Of a stretch of 64,000 nucleotides of DNA, positions 1-9,233 are shown in pieces. Numbering within the stretch: position 1 is the first letter of the stretch; every line of letters starts with the position of its first letter. The notes below the pieces were generated by a model, which was given only the letters and a program-made list of their open reading frames with translations, was not told the DNA's origin and searched no databases. Location: NCBI GenBank assembly GCA_964468205.1, contig CAYXVG010000007.1:62001-126000 (forward strand), written 5' to 3'. Source of the DNA: CAWELS01 sp964468205 (GTDB lineage: Bacteria > Acidobacteriota > Terriglobia > Bryobacterales > Bryobacteraceae). The position numbers and the translations under genes are program-made.

Positions 1-30
1 GCCAAGCTGCGGGCTCTTCAGATGCATTAG
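1..30 (+). CDS. rsmH: C-terminal end of RsmH (16S rRNA m4C1402 methyltransferase), partial
   Basis: The first nine codons read AKLRALQMH and stop at a TAG. RsmH (MraW) proteins usually end in a short (S)AKLR-type tail, and rsmH normally sits directly upstream of ftsL in dcw clusters, so both tail and position fit. Only nine residues are visible, so the call rests on a short motif plus synteny. The rest of the gene lies outside the window. Confidence 0.65.
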   Translation, partial: AKLRALQMH

Positions 31-43
31 TCGGGGGGAAACC

Positions 44-529
44 ATGGCGACAGTCTCAGCGTTGATTGACAGAATTGTAACCGCAGCGGGAATGCGGGAC
101 ACACAGGAAGTGATCACCCGAAGCGAACTCGGAGCAGATACCGAACTCCGGCCGTTGCCCAACGAGGAAATCTACTTCTGGGTACGTCAGGTAGATAACT
201 CGCGGGTGCAGCCCCAGGCGGACCCCGAGTCGACCAAGGTTTGCCTGAAGTATATCGGCAGCGCGGCGCTGGCCGTGGTCCTGTTGGTGGGCGTCCTCGT
301 CCCCGTGGCCGGCAATCTTCTCGCCGGGTACCAGATTCATGCGCTGGAAAAGGAGCAGGAGAGCCTTCTGCGGCAACAGGCGGAGCTCGAATACCGGGAG
401 GCGGCGCTGCTGAACCCGGCGCGGCTGGCACGGCTGGCCGAGATTCAGCAGCTCGTCGATCCAGCGCCGGAGACCACGGTACCTTTGGATCCTGCCGCCC
501 ATAAGGGCGAGTTCGCGCTGAACCATTAA
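44..529 (+). CDS. ftsL: FtsL-like bitopic cell division protein
   Basis: A 161-residue protein with a cytoplasmic N-terminal part of about 65 residues, one hydrophobic segment near residues 68-88, and then a charged, Gln/Glu/Leu-rich stretch (about 97-138) that looks like a periplasmic coiled coil. This is the architecture of FtsL, which joins FtsB and FtsQ in the divisome and helps activate FtsWI. Sequence identity in this family is low, so position between rsmH and ftsI is the main support. The N-terminal domain is longer than in the E. coli protein. The ATG is preceded by a G-rich Shine-Dalgarno six bases upstream. The next gene starts 27 bases after the stop. Confidence 0.75.
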   Translation: MATVSALIDRIVTAAGMRDTQEVITRSELGADTELRPLPNEEIYFWVRQVDNSRVQPQADPESTKVCLKYIGSAALAVVLLVGVLVPVAGNLLAGYQIHALEKEQESLLRQQAELEYREAALLNPARLARLAEIQQLVDPAPETTVPLDPAAHKGEFALNH

Positions 530-556
530 GGCGGCGGCCGGAATGGGAGATCTGGG

Positions 557-2593
557 TTGGACTTGCTATCGGAATCACGGGGCGCCCGCCGGATTCGCAA
601 TCTAGCCCGCTTTGCGGTCTTCTGGGCGCTGATTATCGTCGTCCGTCTCATTTACCTTCAGGTTTACCAGCACACCGAGCACCGGCAGGCCGCCGAGCGC
701 CAGGCTCACAACACCGTCGCTGTTCCGGCTCCCCGCGGGCGGATTCTCGACCGCACGGGCCAGGTCTTGGCACTGAGCGTACCCGCGGACACGATTGTCG
801 TGAATCCCCGCATCGTCTCGGATCTTTCGCTGGCCCGCGACATCTTCGTGCCGATTCTGGGCCTCGACGCGGAGCGTTTGCAGGCCCGCATCGACTGGTC
901 AGTTGCCAACAACCGCGGCTATCTTCCGATCAAGCAGAAGGTCTCTCCGGAAGAGTCGGAAAAGATCCGCAGTCTCAAGCTCGACTGGGTGGAATTTCAC
1001 CGTGACAGCCGCCGCCGCTATCCGAAGGGAAGCTTGGCGGCGAATGTGATCGGCACCGTCAACTTTCGCGGCAGCGGGAACTCTGGGCTTGAATTTAGCC
1101 TCAACGAGGAGCTCTCGGGAAGGCCCGGGCGGGCGCGCATATTGAGAGACGCCCGCGGCGCGGCGATAAACACCGAGATTCTGAACGAACCAGAGCCGGG
1201 AGCGGATATCGGCCTCACGATCGACGAGAGGATCCAATACGCAGCGGATCGAGCCCTCAAAGAGGCGGCGGTCGAATGGGGGTGTACGTCTGGAAGCGTG
1301 GTTGTGATGCAACCGCGCACGGGCGAGATACTGGCGATGTCGAGCTATCCAAGTTTCGATCCCAACGTCCGGGCAAAAACCGCCACGGAGTTGAAAGCGC
1401 GGACAAACCAGGCGATTTCGGTGCCGTTTGAGCCGGGGTCGGTCTTTAAGGTTTTCACGCTGGCGGCGGTGCTGGAGTCTACTGATCTCACTCCTTCCAC
1501 GCTGATTGACTGCGGCCGCGGGGTACTCGCGCTGCCTGGGCGGCGGGTGCGGGATATCAAGGCCTACGGGACGCTTCCGCTGGAGGCGGTTCTTTGGAAG
1601 TCATCGAACATCGGCACGATCAAAGCCGTCTACGAAGCCGGCGACGAAGAGTTGTACAGGCGGCTCAAAGCCTTTGGCTTTGGGGAGCATACGGGCGTTT
1701 GCCTGCCGCACGAATCCCGGGGACGGCTTGCTGACTACCGAAAGTGGCAGAAGACTTCAATGGCGTCGATCGCGATGGGCCACGAGGTCAGCGCCACCAC
1801 GCTGCAACTGGCGCGGGCGATCTCAGTGGTAGCCAATGGTGGGCTACTGAAGAAACCACGACTGATTCGATGGATCCGCACGGAGGGGGAGCAGAGGCAA
1901 GACCAGGACTTCGAACCAGCGGCGCGCGTGGTCAGCGCCGAGACGGCCCATACAATGCGCATGATGATGGAGGGCGTGGTGCTGCAGGGAACCGGACAGC
2001 GCGCCCGGCTGGCGGGATTCACGAGTGGCGGGAAAACAGGCTCGGCACAGATTTGGGATCCGGAGACCAGACGCTATTCCCATGAATACAACGCATCCTT
2101 TACCGGCTTCGCGCCGGTGACCGAGCCACAGATTGTTGTCGCCGTCACGTTGAATCACGCCCAGCGATACGGCGGCGTGGTGGCGGCTCCGGTGTTTCAG
2201 AAAATGGCTCAGACGGCGCTACGAATTCTGGGAACCGTTCCCGACCTTCCAGACTTCTCCGCATTTCCGGAGGTCGATGAGGAGGATTACAACGACCTGG
2301 CGATTGCCGGCTTGGGCGCACCTCCGGAGCCGGCCGAAGGGGACTACGCAGACGCGCCCACAGCGGATGATGGAGATGAGGAGGCACTGCTTGCGCAGGC
2401 GTCCTCGCTGTACGTTTTCGGGCCCACGGTACCGGACTTCCATGGACAGACGCTCCGGTCGGTGCTCGAGGAGACCTCGCGGCGGGGCCTGCCGGTGGAA
2501 TATGTGGGTGCGGGAATCGTCCGCTCTCAATACCCGCCGCCGGGAGCCGTTTTGCCGGTGGGAGAGAAGGTTTTGGTGGAGTTTGCACGCTAG
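557..2593 (+). CDS. ftsI: FtsI / PBP3-type peptidoglycan transpeptidase with C-terminal PASTA domain
   Basis: Class B penicillin-binding protein of 678 residues that crosslinks septal peptidoglycan together with FtsW. It has a short cytoplasmic tail, a membrane anchor at about residues 17-35, a PBP dimer domain, and a transpeptidase domain with all three active-site motifs: SVFK at 295-298 (catalytic Ser295), SSN at 349-351 and KTG at 493-495. The last 60 residues form one PASTA-like domain, a muropeptide or beta-lactam binding fold seen in FtsI/SpoVD of several phyla. The start is a TTG preceded by GGGAGA; no ATG or GTG fits as well. murE begins immediately after its stop codon, implying translational coupling. 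Confidence 0.95.
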   Translation: MDLLSESRGARRIRNLARFAVFWALIIVVRLIYLQVYQHTEHRQAAERQAHNTVAVPAPRGRILDRTGQVLALSVPADTIVVNPRIVSDLSLARDIFVPILGLDAERLQARIDWSVANNRGYLPIKQKVSPEESEKIRSLKLDWVEFHRDSRRRYPKGSLAANVIGTVNFRGSGNSGLEFSLNEELSGRPGRARILRDARGAAINTEILNEPEPGADIGLTIDERIQYAADRALKEAAVEWGCTSGSVVVMQPRTGEILAMSSYPSFDPNVRAKTATELKARTNQAISVPFEPGSVFKVFTLAAVLESTDLTPSTLIDCGRGVLALPGRRVRDIKAYGTLPLEAVLWKSSNIGTIKAVYEAGDEELYRRLKAFGFGEHTGVCLPHESRGRLADYRKWQKTSMASIAMGHEVSATTLQLARAISVVANGGLLKKPRLIRWIRTEGEQRQDQDFEPAARVVSAETAHTMRMMMEGVVLQGTGQRARLAGFTSGGKTGSAQIWDPETRRYSHEYNASFTGFAPVTEPQIVVAVTLNHAQRYGGVVAAPVFQKMAQTALRILGTVPDLPDFSAFPEVDEEDYNDLAIAGLGAPPEPAEGDYADAPTADDGDEEALLAQASSLYVFGPTVPDFHGQTLRSVLEETSRRGLPVEYVGAGIVRSQYPPPGAVLPVGEKVLVEFAR

Positions 2594-4087
2594 ATGCCAA
2601 TGAACGTGGGCGAAGTATTGGACGGAGTGGAGTTAGCCGGCCCGCTTCCGGCGGAGATCGCTTCTCTGCCGATTACGGACGTGGAGTATGACTCGCGCCG
2701 CGCCGCCCCGGGCCATCTATTCTTCGCCTTTCTGGGCGAGCGCTTGGATGCGCGGCAATTCGCGCCGCAGGCGCTTGCCGCCGGGGCCGTGGCGGTTGTG
2801 TGCGAGGCCCCGCCGCTCGACGAAAATACGGGGCCGTGGATTCAGGTGCGGCACAGCCGCAAGGCGCTGGCGAGAGCCGCCAGGACTCTTCATGCCAGTG
2901 CGGCGGAGAAGGTTCGCATCACGGGCATTACGGGCACGAACGGAAAGACGACCACGGCCTACCTGGCCGACGCCATTGCTCGGGCGGCCGGCCACAAGAC
3001 GGCGCTGGTCGGGACCATCGAATATCAATTGGGCGGCCGCGCCCGAAGGGCGGTAAACACTACGCCGGAGTCGCTGGACATATATCGCATCCTCGACGAG
3101 TTAGTGGAAATCGGCGGCGATACGGCATCGATAGAGATCTCGTCGCACGCACTGGCGCAGGGACGGGTTCACGGGTTGGCGGTTCACACCGCGGTGTTCA
3201 CGAATCTGTCGCGGGACCATCTCGACTTCCACAGCTCCATGGAGGAGTACTTCCGGGCCAAGAGCCTGCTCTTCGACGGGAGCGAAAATCCAGCGCCGAA
3301 GAAGGCAGTATTGAATCGCGACGACGAGTGGGCGCGAAAGATACCGGTCGCCCCGGAAACGGAGGTTCTCTGGTACGGCTTCGCCAGGGATGCCGAGTTG
3401 AGGGCGACGAAGTGCCGCGCCGATTTCAGGGGGACCAATTTCCGTCTCTCCTGGAGGGGTTCCGAGTGTGCGGTGTCTTCCCCGCTGCTCGGCCGGATGA
3501 ACTGCTACAACATTCTTGCCGCGGCCGGGGCCGGTTTCGCGAGCGGATTCACACCGGAAGAGGTTCAGATGGGAGTGGCCTCTTGCAGTACCGTCCCGGG
3601 CCGGTTTGAGCGAATCGAGGAAGGACAGCCGTTCCTGGTGGTGGTTGACTACGCCCACACGGACGACGCGCTACGGAACGTAATTCAGGCGGCGCGTGAG
3701 TTGCTGCCCAAGCGGGTGATCACGGTGTTTGGGTGCGGCGGAGACCGCGACCGCGCGAAGCGCCCGTTGATGGGGCAGGCCGCGGCGGAGAGTTCGGATC
3801 TGGTGGTGCTCACGTCCGACAATCCGCGCAGCGAGGATCCGGTGTCGATCATGAACGACACGCTCGTTGGCCTGCGCCGGACAGACGTGGAACACCGCGT
3901 GGAACCGGACCGCGAAGCCGCAATTCGGATTGCCCTCTCGGAAGCGCACGAAGGCGATATCGTTTTGATCGCCGGCAAGGGTCATGAGACGTCTCAGATT
4001 CTAAAAGACCGGACAGCGCCGTTTGACGACCGGGAGACGGCCCGCAGGCTTCTGCGGAACTTCGGCTACGGTCAAGGTGACGTATGA
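2594..4087 (+). CDS. murE: MurE, UDP-MurNAc-tripeptide synthetase (meso-diaminopimelate type)
   Basis: Cytoplasmic Mur ligase of 497 residues that adds the third stem-peptide residue to UDP-MurNAc-L-Ala-D-Glu. The P-loop TGTNGKTT is at residues 113-120 (Lys118). The DNPR motif at 409-412 is the signature that contacts the carboxylate of meso-diaminopimelate, so the substrate is probably meso-DAP rather than lysine. All three Mur ligase domains are present at normal length. The ATG directly follows the ftsI stop; a second ATG two codons downstream (2600) is an equally possible start. The 3' end overlaps murF by four bases (ATGA). Confidence 0.96.
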   Translation: MPMNVGEVLDGVELAGPLPAEIASLPITDVEYDSRRAAPGHLFFAFLGERLDARQFAPQALAAGAVAVVCEAPPLDENTGPWIQVRHSRKALARAARTLHASAAEKVRITGITGTNGKTTTAYLADAIARAAGHKTALVGTIEYQLGGRARRAVNTTPESLDIYRILDELVEIGGDTASIEISSHALAQGRVHGLAVHTAVFTNLSRDHLDFHSSMEEYFRAKSLLFDGSENPAPKKAVLNRDDEWARKIPVAPETEVLWYGFARDAELRATKCRADFRGTNFRLSWRGSECAVSSPLLGRMNCYNILAAAGAGFASGFTPEEVQMGVASCSTVPGRFERIEEGQPFLVVVDYAHTDDALRNVIQAARELLPKRVITVFGCGGDRDRAKRPLMGQAAAESSDLVVLTSDNPRSEDPVSIMNDTLVGLRRTDVEHRVEPDREAAIRIALSEAHEGDIVLIAGKGHETSQILKDRTAPFDDRETARRLLRNFGYGQGDV

Positions 4088-5463
4088 TGATTGGCCTCAC
4101 AGCGGTCGCGGCGGCAATCGGGAGCGGCGTCAGGCCGCCCGAGATCGTCGCGCGTGGCTGGAGCGTCGACTCGCGAACGATTGAGCCGGATGAGGTTTTT
4201 TTCGCCCTTCGGGGCCCGAACCACGACGGCCACCGATATGTGGCCCAGGCGATTGAAAAGGGCGCCGCGGCGGCCGTGGTGGAGCAACCGGTGGAGGCGA
4301 ATGGCAACCTGCTCCCGGTGCGGGATACTTTGGTCTCTCTCCAAACCCTGGCAACATGGGCTCGCCGGCGCTGGGCGGGCACGGTAATCGCCGTGACCGG
4401 CAGCGCCGGCAAGACCACGACGAAAGACATCATCGCGCATTTGCTTGGGACGCGGCTGAGAGCCGGCAAGTCGAGCGGCAACCTCAACAACCATGTCGGC
4501 CTGCCGCTATCGATCCTCAGGCTACCCGACGAATGCGAGGTGGCCGTGGTGGAAATGGGCATGAATCACGCGGGGGAGATCCGCAGGCTGGCGGAGATCG
4601 CCGAGCCCGAGATCGGCGTGGTTACGAATATCGGGTATGCCCATGTTGAAAGCTTTGGGTCGATCGAAGGCGTCGCGGAGGCAAAGCGCGAATTAATTGA
4701 ATCGCTTCCGGCGCAGGGCACGGCGGTGCTGAATGCCGATGACGAGCGGGTGAAGCGGTTCGGCGCCCCGCACGGCGGCGCGGTGGTCACTTTCGGTTTT
4801 GGAGAAGACGCCGACGTACGCGCGGTGAACTTCATGCCCGCTGCACGAGGCGGGCGGTTCGAGGTGCCGGGCGAAGGCGTCTTCGAAACGCGTCTGGAAG
4901 GGCGGCATGCGGTATCGAATATTCTGGCCGCGATGGCCGTGGCGCGAGTGTTCGGGATTCGGCCCGGGGAATTGCGCGGCGCCGTCGCGTCGTTCGAGTC
5001 CGGCGCCATGCGGGGCCGCCGGTTCGTACACGAAGGCATGACGATTTTCGACGATTGCTATAACTCCAACCCGGAGGCGGTGGAGGTGATGATTACCACC
5101 CTGCGGGACACACCAGCGCGGCGGCGGATTGCCGTACTGGGGGAGATGCTCGAACTCGGTCGCTTGACTGAGCCCCTGCACCAGAAGATTGGACGCCAGG
5201 TTGCGGCGTGCGGGGTTGATGTGCTCGTTGGGATACGCGGCGCGGCACGCCAAATGGCGGACGCAGCCGTGTTGGCAGGTTTACCCGCCAGCGCCGCGTA
5301 CTTTTTCTCCGAGCCCGAGGAGGCAGGCGATCTGGTGAGGAAACTGGCGCGCGCGGGAGACGTCATCTTGTTCAAAGGATCCCGCGGAACGCAAGTCGAA
5401 CGAGCCCTAAAACGTTTCTTAGCCGCCACGGCGCCCCCCGAAGAAGCGGGAGAGGCGCAGTGA
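4084..5463 (+). CDS. murF: MurF, UDP-MurNAc-tripeptide:D-Ala-D-Ala ligase
   Basis: Mur ligase of 459 residues that attaches D-Ala-D-Ala to complete UDP-MurNAc-pentapeptide. It shows the N-terminal MurF UDP-binding domain, the P-loop TGSAGKTT at 105-112 (Lys110), the conserved DCYNSNP stretch in the second half, and the C-terminal Rossmann-like ligase domain. Start overlaps the murE stop by four bases. No ddl gene is nearby, so the D-Ala-D-Ala it uses must be made by an enzyme encoded elsewhere. Its own TGA overlaps a GTG that could open a 39-codon ORF. Confidence 0.96.
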   Translation: MMIGLTAVAAAIGSGVRPPEIVARGWSVDSRTIEPDEVFFALRGPNHDGHRYVAQAIEKGAAAAVVEQPVEANGNLLPVRDTLVSLQTLATWARRRWAGTVIAVTGSAGKTTTKDIIAHLLGTRLRAGKSSGNLNNHVGLPLSILRLPDECEVAVVEMGMNHAGEIRRLAEIAEPEIGVVTNIGYAHVESFGSIEGVAEAKRELIESLPAQGTAVLNADDERVKRFGAPHGGAVVTFGFGEDADVRAVNFMPAARGGRFEVPGEGVFETRLEGRHAVSNILAAMAVARVFGIRPGELRGAVASFESGAMRGRRFVHEGMTIFDDCYNSNPEAVEVMITTLRDTPARRRIAVLGEMLELGRLTEPLHQKIGRQVAACGVDVLVGIRGAARQMADAAVLAGLPASAAYFFSEPEEAGDLVRKLARAGDVILFKGSRGTQVERALKRFLAATAPPEEAGEAQ

Positions 5464-5579
5464 AAAGGCGAAAGTTTATCGCGCAGCAGGCCAGGGGCAA
5501 TTCTGCCGGCACGGGCGACCAGGACGCCCGGCATTCCTGGCTGGCTGCTTGGGCTGAGACGAATCGCAGGGAGAGGTAA
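5460..5579 (+). CDS. Possible 39-residue small protein between murF and mraY
   Basis: A GTG overlaps the murF stop (GTGA) and opens a reading frame of 39 codons that ends in TAA 11 bases before the mraY ATG. The product would be strongly basic at the start (MKRRKFIAQQ) and polar throughout, with two Trp near the C-terminus and no membrane segment. Support is positional: the stop/start overlap is the same coupling used by murE/murF, mraY/murD and ftsW/murG, and this ORF fills what would otherwise be one of the larger gaps of the cluster. It has no recognised family and could be chance. Confidence 0.3.
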   Translation: MKRRKFIAQQARGNSAGTGDQDARHSWLAAWAETNRRER

Positions 5580-5590
5580 GAAAAACCGGA

Positions 5591-6724
5591 ATGCTCTACT
5601 GGCTCTTCTATGAAACCCTGTTCCCCCACTTCAGCCCGTTCCGTCTGTTCGGATACGTAACGTTTCGCACCGCCCTGGCCAGTCTTACGGCGATGCTGCT
5701 TTGCATTGTGCTGGGACCGTGGCTGATCGAGAAACTACGGCAGTTGCAGGTTGGGCAGTACATTCGCGAGGACGGTCCGGAGAGCCACCGGATAAAGGCG
5801 GGGACTCCAACGATGGGCGGCGTGCTGATCATCATTTCAGTGGTGGCGCCGACACTTCTGTTCGCGAACCTGCAGAACCCGCAAGTCTGGCTGGCGCTGT
5901 TCGGGCTGCTCAGTTTCGGACTGATCGGATTCCACGATGATTACAGCAAGCTGCGGAAGCGGCAAAACGAGGGGCTGACAGCGCGCGCGAAATTCAACCT
6001 TCAGATTCTGGCCGCGCTGGTGGTGGGCTTGCTGCTCTCGATGATGCACTTCAAGGGGCTCTACACCACGGCAATGAACGTACCGTTCTTCAAGGAGTTC
6101 AAGCCGGAACTGCTCATCCACAGCTTGCTGGATAGCCCGTACACATATCCGCTCGCGTTCGTTTTCTTCTTCGGATTCCTCATCCTGGTCATTGTGGGAT
6201 CGGCCAATGCGGTGAACCTGACAGATGGGCTGGATGGCCTGGCGATCGGCCTGATGGTGATCTCGGCCGGAGCGATGACAGTGCTCTCGTATGTCAGCGG
6301 GCACGCTGTTTTCGCTTCTTACCTGGAACTGTCGCGCGTGCCGGGCGCGCACGAGTTGACCATCTTCTGCGGCGCATTGACCGGCGCCTCGATCGGCTTT
6401 CTCTGGTACAACGCGCATCCCGCGCAGGTGTTCATGGGCGACGTCGGCTCACTCGGGCTGGGCGGAGCCTTGGGTACTGTGGCGGTGATGATCAAACAGG
6501 AGATCCTGTTGATCTTCGTTGGGGGCGTGTACGTGATGGAAGCGCTGTCGGTGATTCTTCAGGTGGCCAGCTACAAGCTGCGTCGCGAACGGATTTTCCT
6601 TATGGCTCCGATCCACCACCATTTCGAAAAGATGGGCTGGAAAGAGTCGAAGGTGGTGGCGCGGTTCTGGATTTTAGGACTGGTGATGGCGTTGTTCGCC
6701 CTGACAACGCTCAAACTGCGATGA
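5591..6724 (+). CDS. mraY: MraY, phospho-MurNAc-pentapeptide translocase
   Basis: Polytopic inner-membrane enzyme of 377 residues that transfers phospho-MurNAc-pentapeptide to undecaprenyl phosphate, forming lipid I. About ten hydrophobic helices are visible. Family motifs are intact: the DD pair in GFHDDYSK, the NAVNLTDGLDGLA loop, and the C-terminal HHHFEKMGW motif. A GAGAGG ribosome-binding-like sequence lies 14 bases upstream of the ATG, which is farther than usual and falls inside the last codons of the putative small ORF. The stop overlaps the murD start (ATGA). Confidence 0.96.
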   Translation: MLYWLFYETLFPHFSPFRLFGYVTFRTALASLTAMLLCIVLGPWLIEKLRQLQVGQYIREDGPESHRIKAGTPTMGGVLIIISVVAPTLLFANLQNPQVWLALFGLLSFGLIGFHDDYSKLRKRQNEGLTARAKFNLQILAALVVGLLLSMMHFKGLYTTAMNVPFFKEFKPELLIHSLLDSPYTYPLAFVFFFGFLILVIVGSANAVNLTDGLDGLAIGLMVISAGAMTVLSYVSGHAVFASYLELSRVPGAHELTIFCGALTGASIGFLWYNAHPAQVFMGDVGSLGLGGALGTVAVMIKQEILLIFVGGVYVMEALSVILQVASYKLRRERIFLMAPIHHHFEKMGWKESKVVARFWILGLVMALFALTTLKLR

Positions 6725-8106
6725 CGCTGGACGAACTCAGACAGGCATCGGTGCTCGTGGCCGGCATGGCTCGTTCGGGGCTTGCCGCAGTGGAACTGCT
6801 GTGCGGGTTGGGCGTCCGGCCGCTCGCAACAGAGAGCCGCCCGCTCAGCGAGTTACCCGAGACCGCGGCCCGGCTCGACGAGTTGACCGTCCGGTGCGAG
6901 AAGCAGTCGCCGGAAGTATTCGCGGGGAAAGATCTGATCGTCGTCTCGCCAGGCGTGCCGGCGGATCTCCCGGAGCTTGGCGCAGCGCGGCGGGGCGGAG
7001 CACGCATAATCGGCGAATTGGAATTGGCGAGTTGGTTTTTGCGGGGGAGAACGATCGGCATCACTGGGTCAAACGGCAAAACTACGACAACGGCGCTCAT
7101 CGGCCACATCCTGAAGGAGTCCGGCGTACCCGCTCAGGTAGGGGGAAACATCGGCAACCCGCCGGCGAACATGGTGGCATCGAGCCGCGACGGCCAATGG
7201 AATGTGCTGGAGCTTTCCAGCTTTCAGCTCGAGACGATCGAAAGTTTCCGGGCGGAGATCGCCGCAGTCCTGAACATCACGCCCGATCATCTCGACCGGC
7301 ACCACACGATGGAATCCTACAGCGGGGCGAAGCGCCGCCTGCTCGAGACGCAGCGGGAATCCGATAGCGTGATCCTGAACGCCGCCGATGAAGCCTGCCG
7401 GGGGTTCGCGGCGGCCGCGCGCGGACAGATCGTCTGGTTCTCCTCCGCCGGAGAGGTGAACAGCGGCTGGCGTATTGCGGGCGGCCGTCTGGTTCATGAC
7501 GGAGAGGAGTTGATGAAGTTGAGCGAAATCCCGCTCCGGGGCCGTCACAATGCCGAAAACGTCATGGCCGCGGCCGCGGCCGCGAGGCTGGCCGGCGTAT
7601 CGCACGAGGAGATCGCCGCCGCCGTGCGAAGCTTCCCTGGGGTGGAGCACCGGCTGGAATTCGTAAGGCGTGTGGATGGAGTTGACTACTTCAACGATTC
7701 GAAGGCGACCAATGTGGATGCCACGCAAAAGGCGCTGGAGGCATTTCCTGGCGGGCTGTGGATTATACTCGGCGGCAAGGACAAGGGGAGCGATTACACG
7801 GTTCTGCGTGAGCCGCTGGCAAGAAAGGCGAAGGCGGCGCTGTTAGTGGGCGCGGCCGCCGCCAAGATCGCGGATCACCTTGGAGACACCGTCGAGACCC
7901 TGCGGTGCGAGACGATGGCGAAGGCGGTAGCCACGGCCCGCCGGCGGGCTCAAGCGGGCGACACCGTGCTCCTGGCGCCCGCGTGCGCCAGTTTCGATCA
8001 GTTCACGAGCTACGAACACCGGGGCGAAGTCTTCAAGCAACTGGTGCGGGATCTTGGCGCGGCCGCGGAGCGTGCCGGCGAACGAGAGGAGAAGAATTGC
8101 GCGTAA
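6721..8106 (+). CDS. murD: MurD, UDP-MurNAc-L-Ala:D-Glu ligase
   Basis: Mur ligase of 461 residues that adds D-glutamate to UDP-MurNAc-L-alanine. An N-terminal Rossmann-type UDP-binding domain is followed by the P-loop TGSNGKTT at 115-122 (Lys120), the central HxxxH-type motif in the stretch DHLDRHHTM, and a C-terminal domain with the ILGGKDKGSDY segment typical of MurD. It starts inside the mraY stop codon and ends ten bases inside ftsW, so translation of mraY, murD and ftsW is probably coupled. Confidence 0.96.
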   Translation: MTLDELRQASVLVAGMARSGLAAVELLCGLGVRPLATESRPLSELPETAARLDELTVRCEKQSPEVFAGKDLIVVSPGVPADLPELGAARRGGARIIGELELASWFLRGRTIGITGSNGKTTTTALIGHILKESGVPAQVGGNIGNPPANMVASSRDGQWNVLELSSFQLETIESFRAEIAAVLNITPDHLDRHHTMESYSGAKRRLLETQRESDSVILNAADEACRGFAAAARGQIVWFSSAGEVNSGWRIAGGRLVHDGEELMKLSEIPLRGRHNAENVMAAAAAARLAGVSHEEIAAAVRSFPGVEHRLEFVRRVDGVDYFNDSKATNVDATQKALEAFPGGLWIILGGKDKGSDYTVLREPLARKAKAALLVGAAAAKIADHLGDTVETLRCETMAKAVATARRRAQAGDTVLLAPACASFDQFTSYEHRGEVFKQLVRDLGAAAERAGEREEKNCA

Positions 8107-9233
8107 AAACAGATTGGGCGCTGTTTCTGACCATCGTCGGCATGGTCTCTTTCGGGCTGGTATTCGTCTACAGCTCATCGTCGGTGGTGGCCGAGCAACG
8201 CTACGGCGAGGTGAGCTACTTCTTTCTGCTCCGGCAGGCGGGCGCGGCGATCCTTTCCTTCTGCGTGCTCATGTTTCTGGCAAAGCAGGATTATCGCCAT
8301 CTGCAGTCTCCGCAGTGGGCGTTCTTTGGCCTCGGCATTGTGCTCATGCTGCTGGTGATCGTCTATTTCGCCGATCCTGGGACGCATCGCTGGCTGCGGC
8401 TTGGCCCGGCCCAGTTGCAACCCTCGGAATTTGCAAAGCCGGCACTGGTGGTTTTCCTGGCGTATTTCGTGACCCAACGGGCCTCCGATATCAATGGATG
8501 GCACACCGTCCTGCCGGCCACGATGGCGATGGCGCTGCTGGCCGGCGCGGTGGTGGTCGCCGATCTTGGAACGGCGGTGGTCCTGATGGGAACCGCTGCC
8601 GCGGTGTTCTACGTCGCCGGCCTGGAAAGACGGTATTTTAAGCTCGCCGCACTGGCGAGCGTTCTCTTGCTGGCGCTGGCAGTCGCGCACAAGCCGTACC
8701 GGTTGAAGCGGGTGATCGATTTCGTCGATCCGGGCTGCAACGTGCTCTGCAAACTGGAGCCAACGGGAAGGCTTGAGGCGTACGTAAACAAAGCAAGCGT
8801 TACCGGCGATTCAGGTTACCAAGCCCGTCAGTCGAGAATCGCGGTTGGTTCGGGAGGAGTACTCGGCAAGGGCCTCATGATGGGCAGCCAGAAGCTCTTC
8901 TATCTGCCGGAAGCGCATACTGATTTCATTTACGCGGTAGTGGGCGAGGAACTCGGCCTGTTTGGCGCCGCGCTGCTGCTATGCGGATTCGTCATAATTC
9001 TTTGGCGCGGATTCCGGCTGTACTGGATTGCGCTGGACGACTTTGGCAGGTATATCGCCGTCGGAGTGACCGCTTCCATCGTATTGCAAGCGTTCATCAA
9101 CATCAGCGTGGCGCTCGGTCTTGGCCCCACAAAGGGAATTCCGCTGCCGCTCATTAGCTACGGCGGAAGCTCGTTGTTAGCCACGATGATTTCGCTCGGA
9201 CTGCTGCTGAGTGTAAGCGAGCGGGCCCGATGA
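8097..9233 (+). CDS. ftsW: FtsW, SEDS-family lipid II polymerase of the divisome
   Basis: Multi-pass SEDS protein of 378 residues with about ten membrane helices that polymerises lipid II at the septum with FtsI. Family features include the early SSSS stretch after the first helix, the loop GTHRWLRLGPAQLQPSEFAK, and the C-terminal segment GLGPTKGIPLPLISYGGSS. The frame is open further upstream, but that part is antiparallel-looking shadow of murD. The likely start is a TTG at 8097 with GAGGAG just upstream; it overlaps murD by ten bases. The stop overlaps murG (ATGA). Confidence 0.94.
   Translation: MRVKTDWALFLTIVGMVSFGLVFVYSSSSVVAEQRYGEVSYFFLLRQAGAAILSFCVLMFLAKQDYRHLQSPQWAFFGLGIVLMLLVIVYFADPGTHRWLRLGPAQLQPSEFAKPALVVFLAYFVTQRASDINGWHTVLPATMAMALLAGAVVVADLGTAVVLMGTAAAVFYVAGLERRYFKLAALASVLLLALAVAHKPYRLKRVIDFVDPGCNVLCKLEPTGRLEAYVNKASVTGDSGYQARQSRIAVGSGGVLGKGLMMGSQKLFYLPEAHTDFIYAVVGEELGLFGAALLLCGFVIILWRGFRLYWIALDDFGRYIAVGVTASIVLQAFINISVALGLGPTKGIPLPLISYGGSSLLATMISLGLLLSVSERAR

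Noticed and set aside
7905..8096. Longer FtsW starting at 7905
   Set aside because: The 64 added residues are a Gly/Arg-rich shadow of murD with no membrane segment. The TTG at 8097 has GAGGAG and gives a normal FtsW start.
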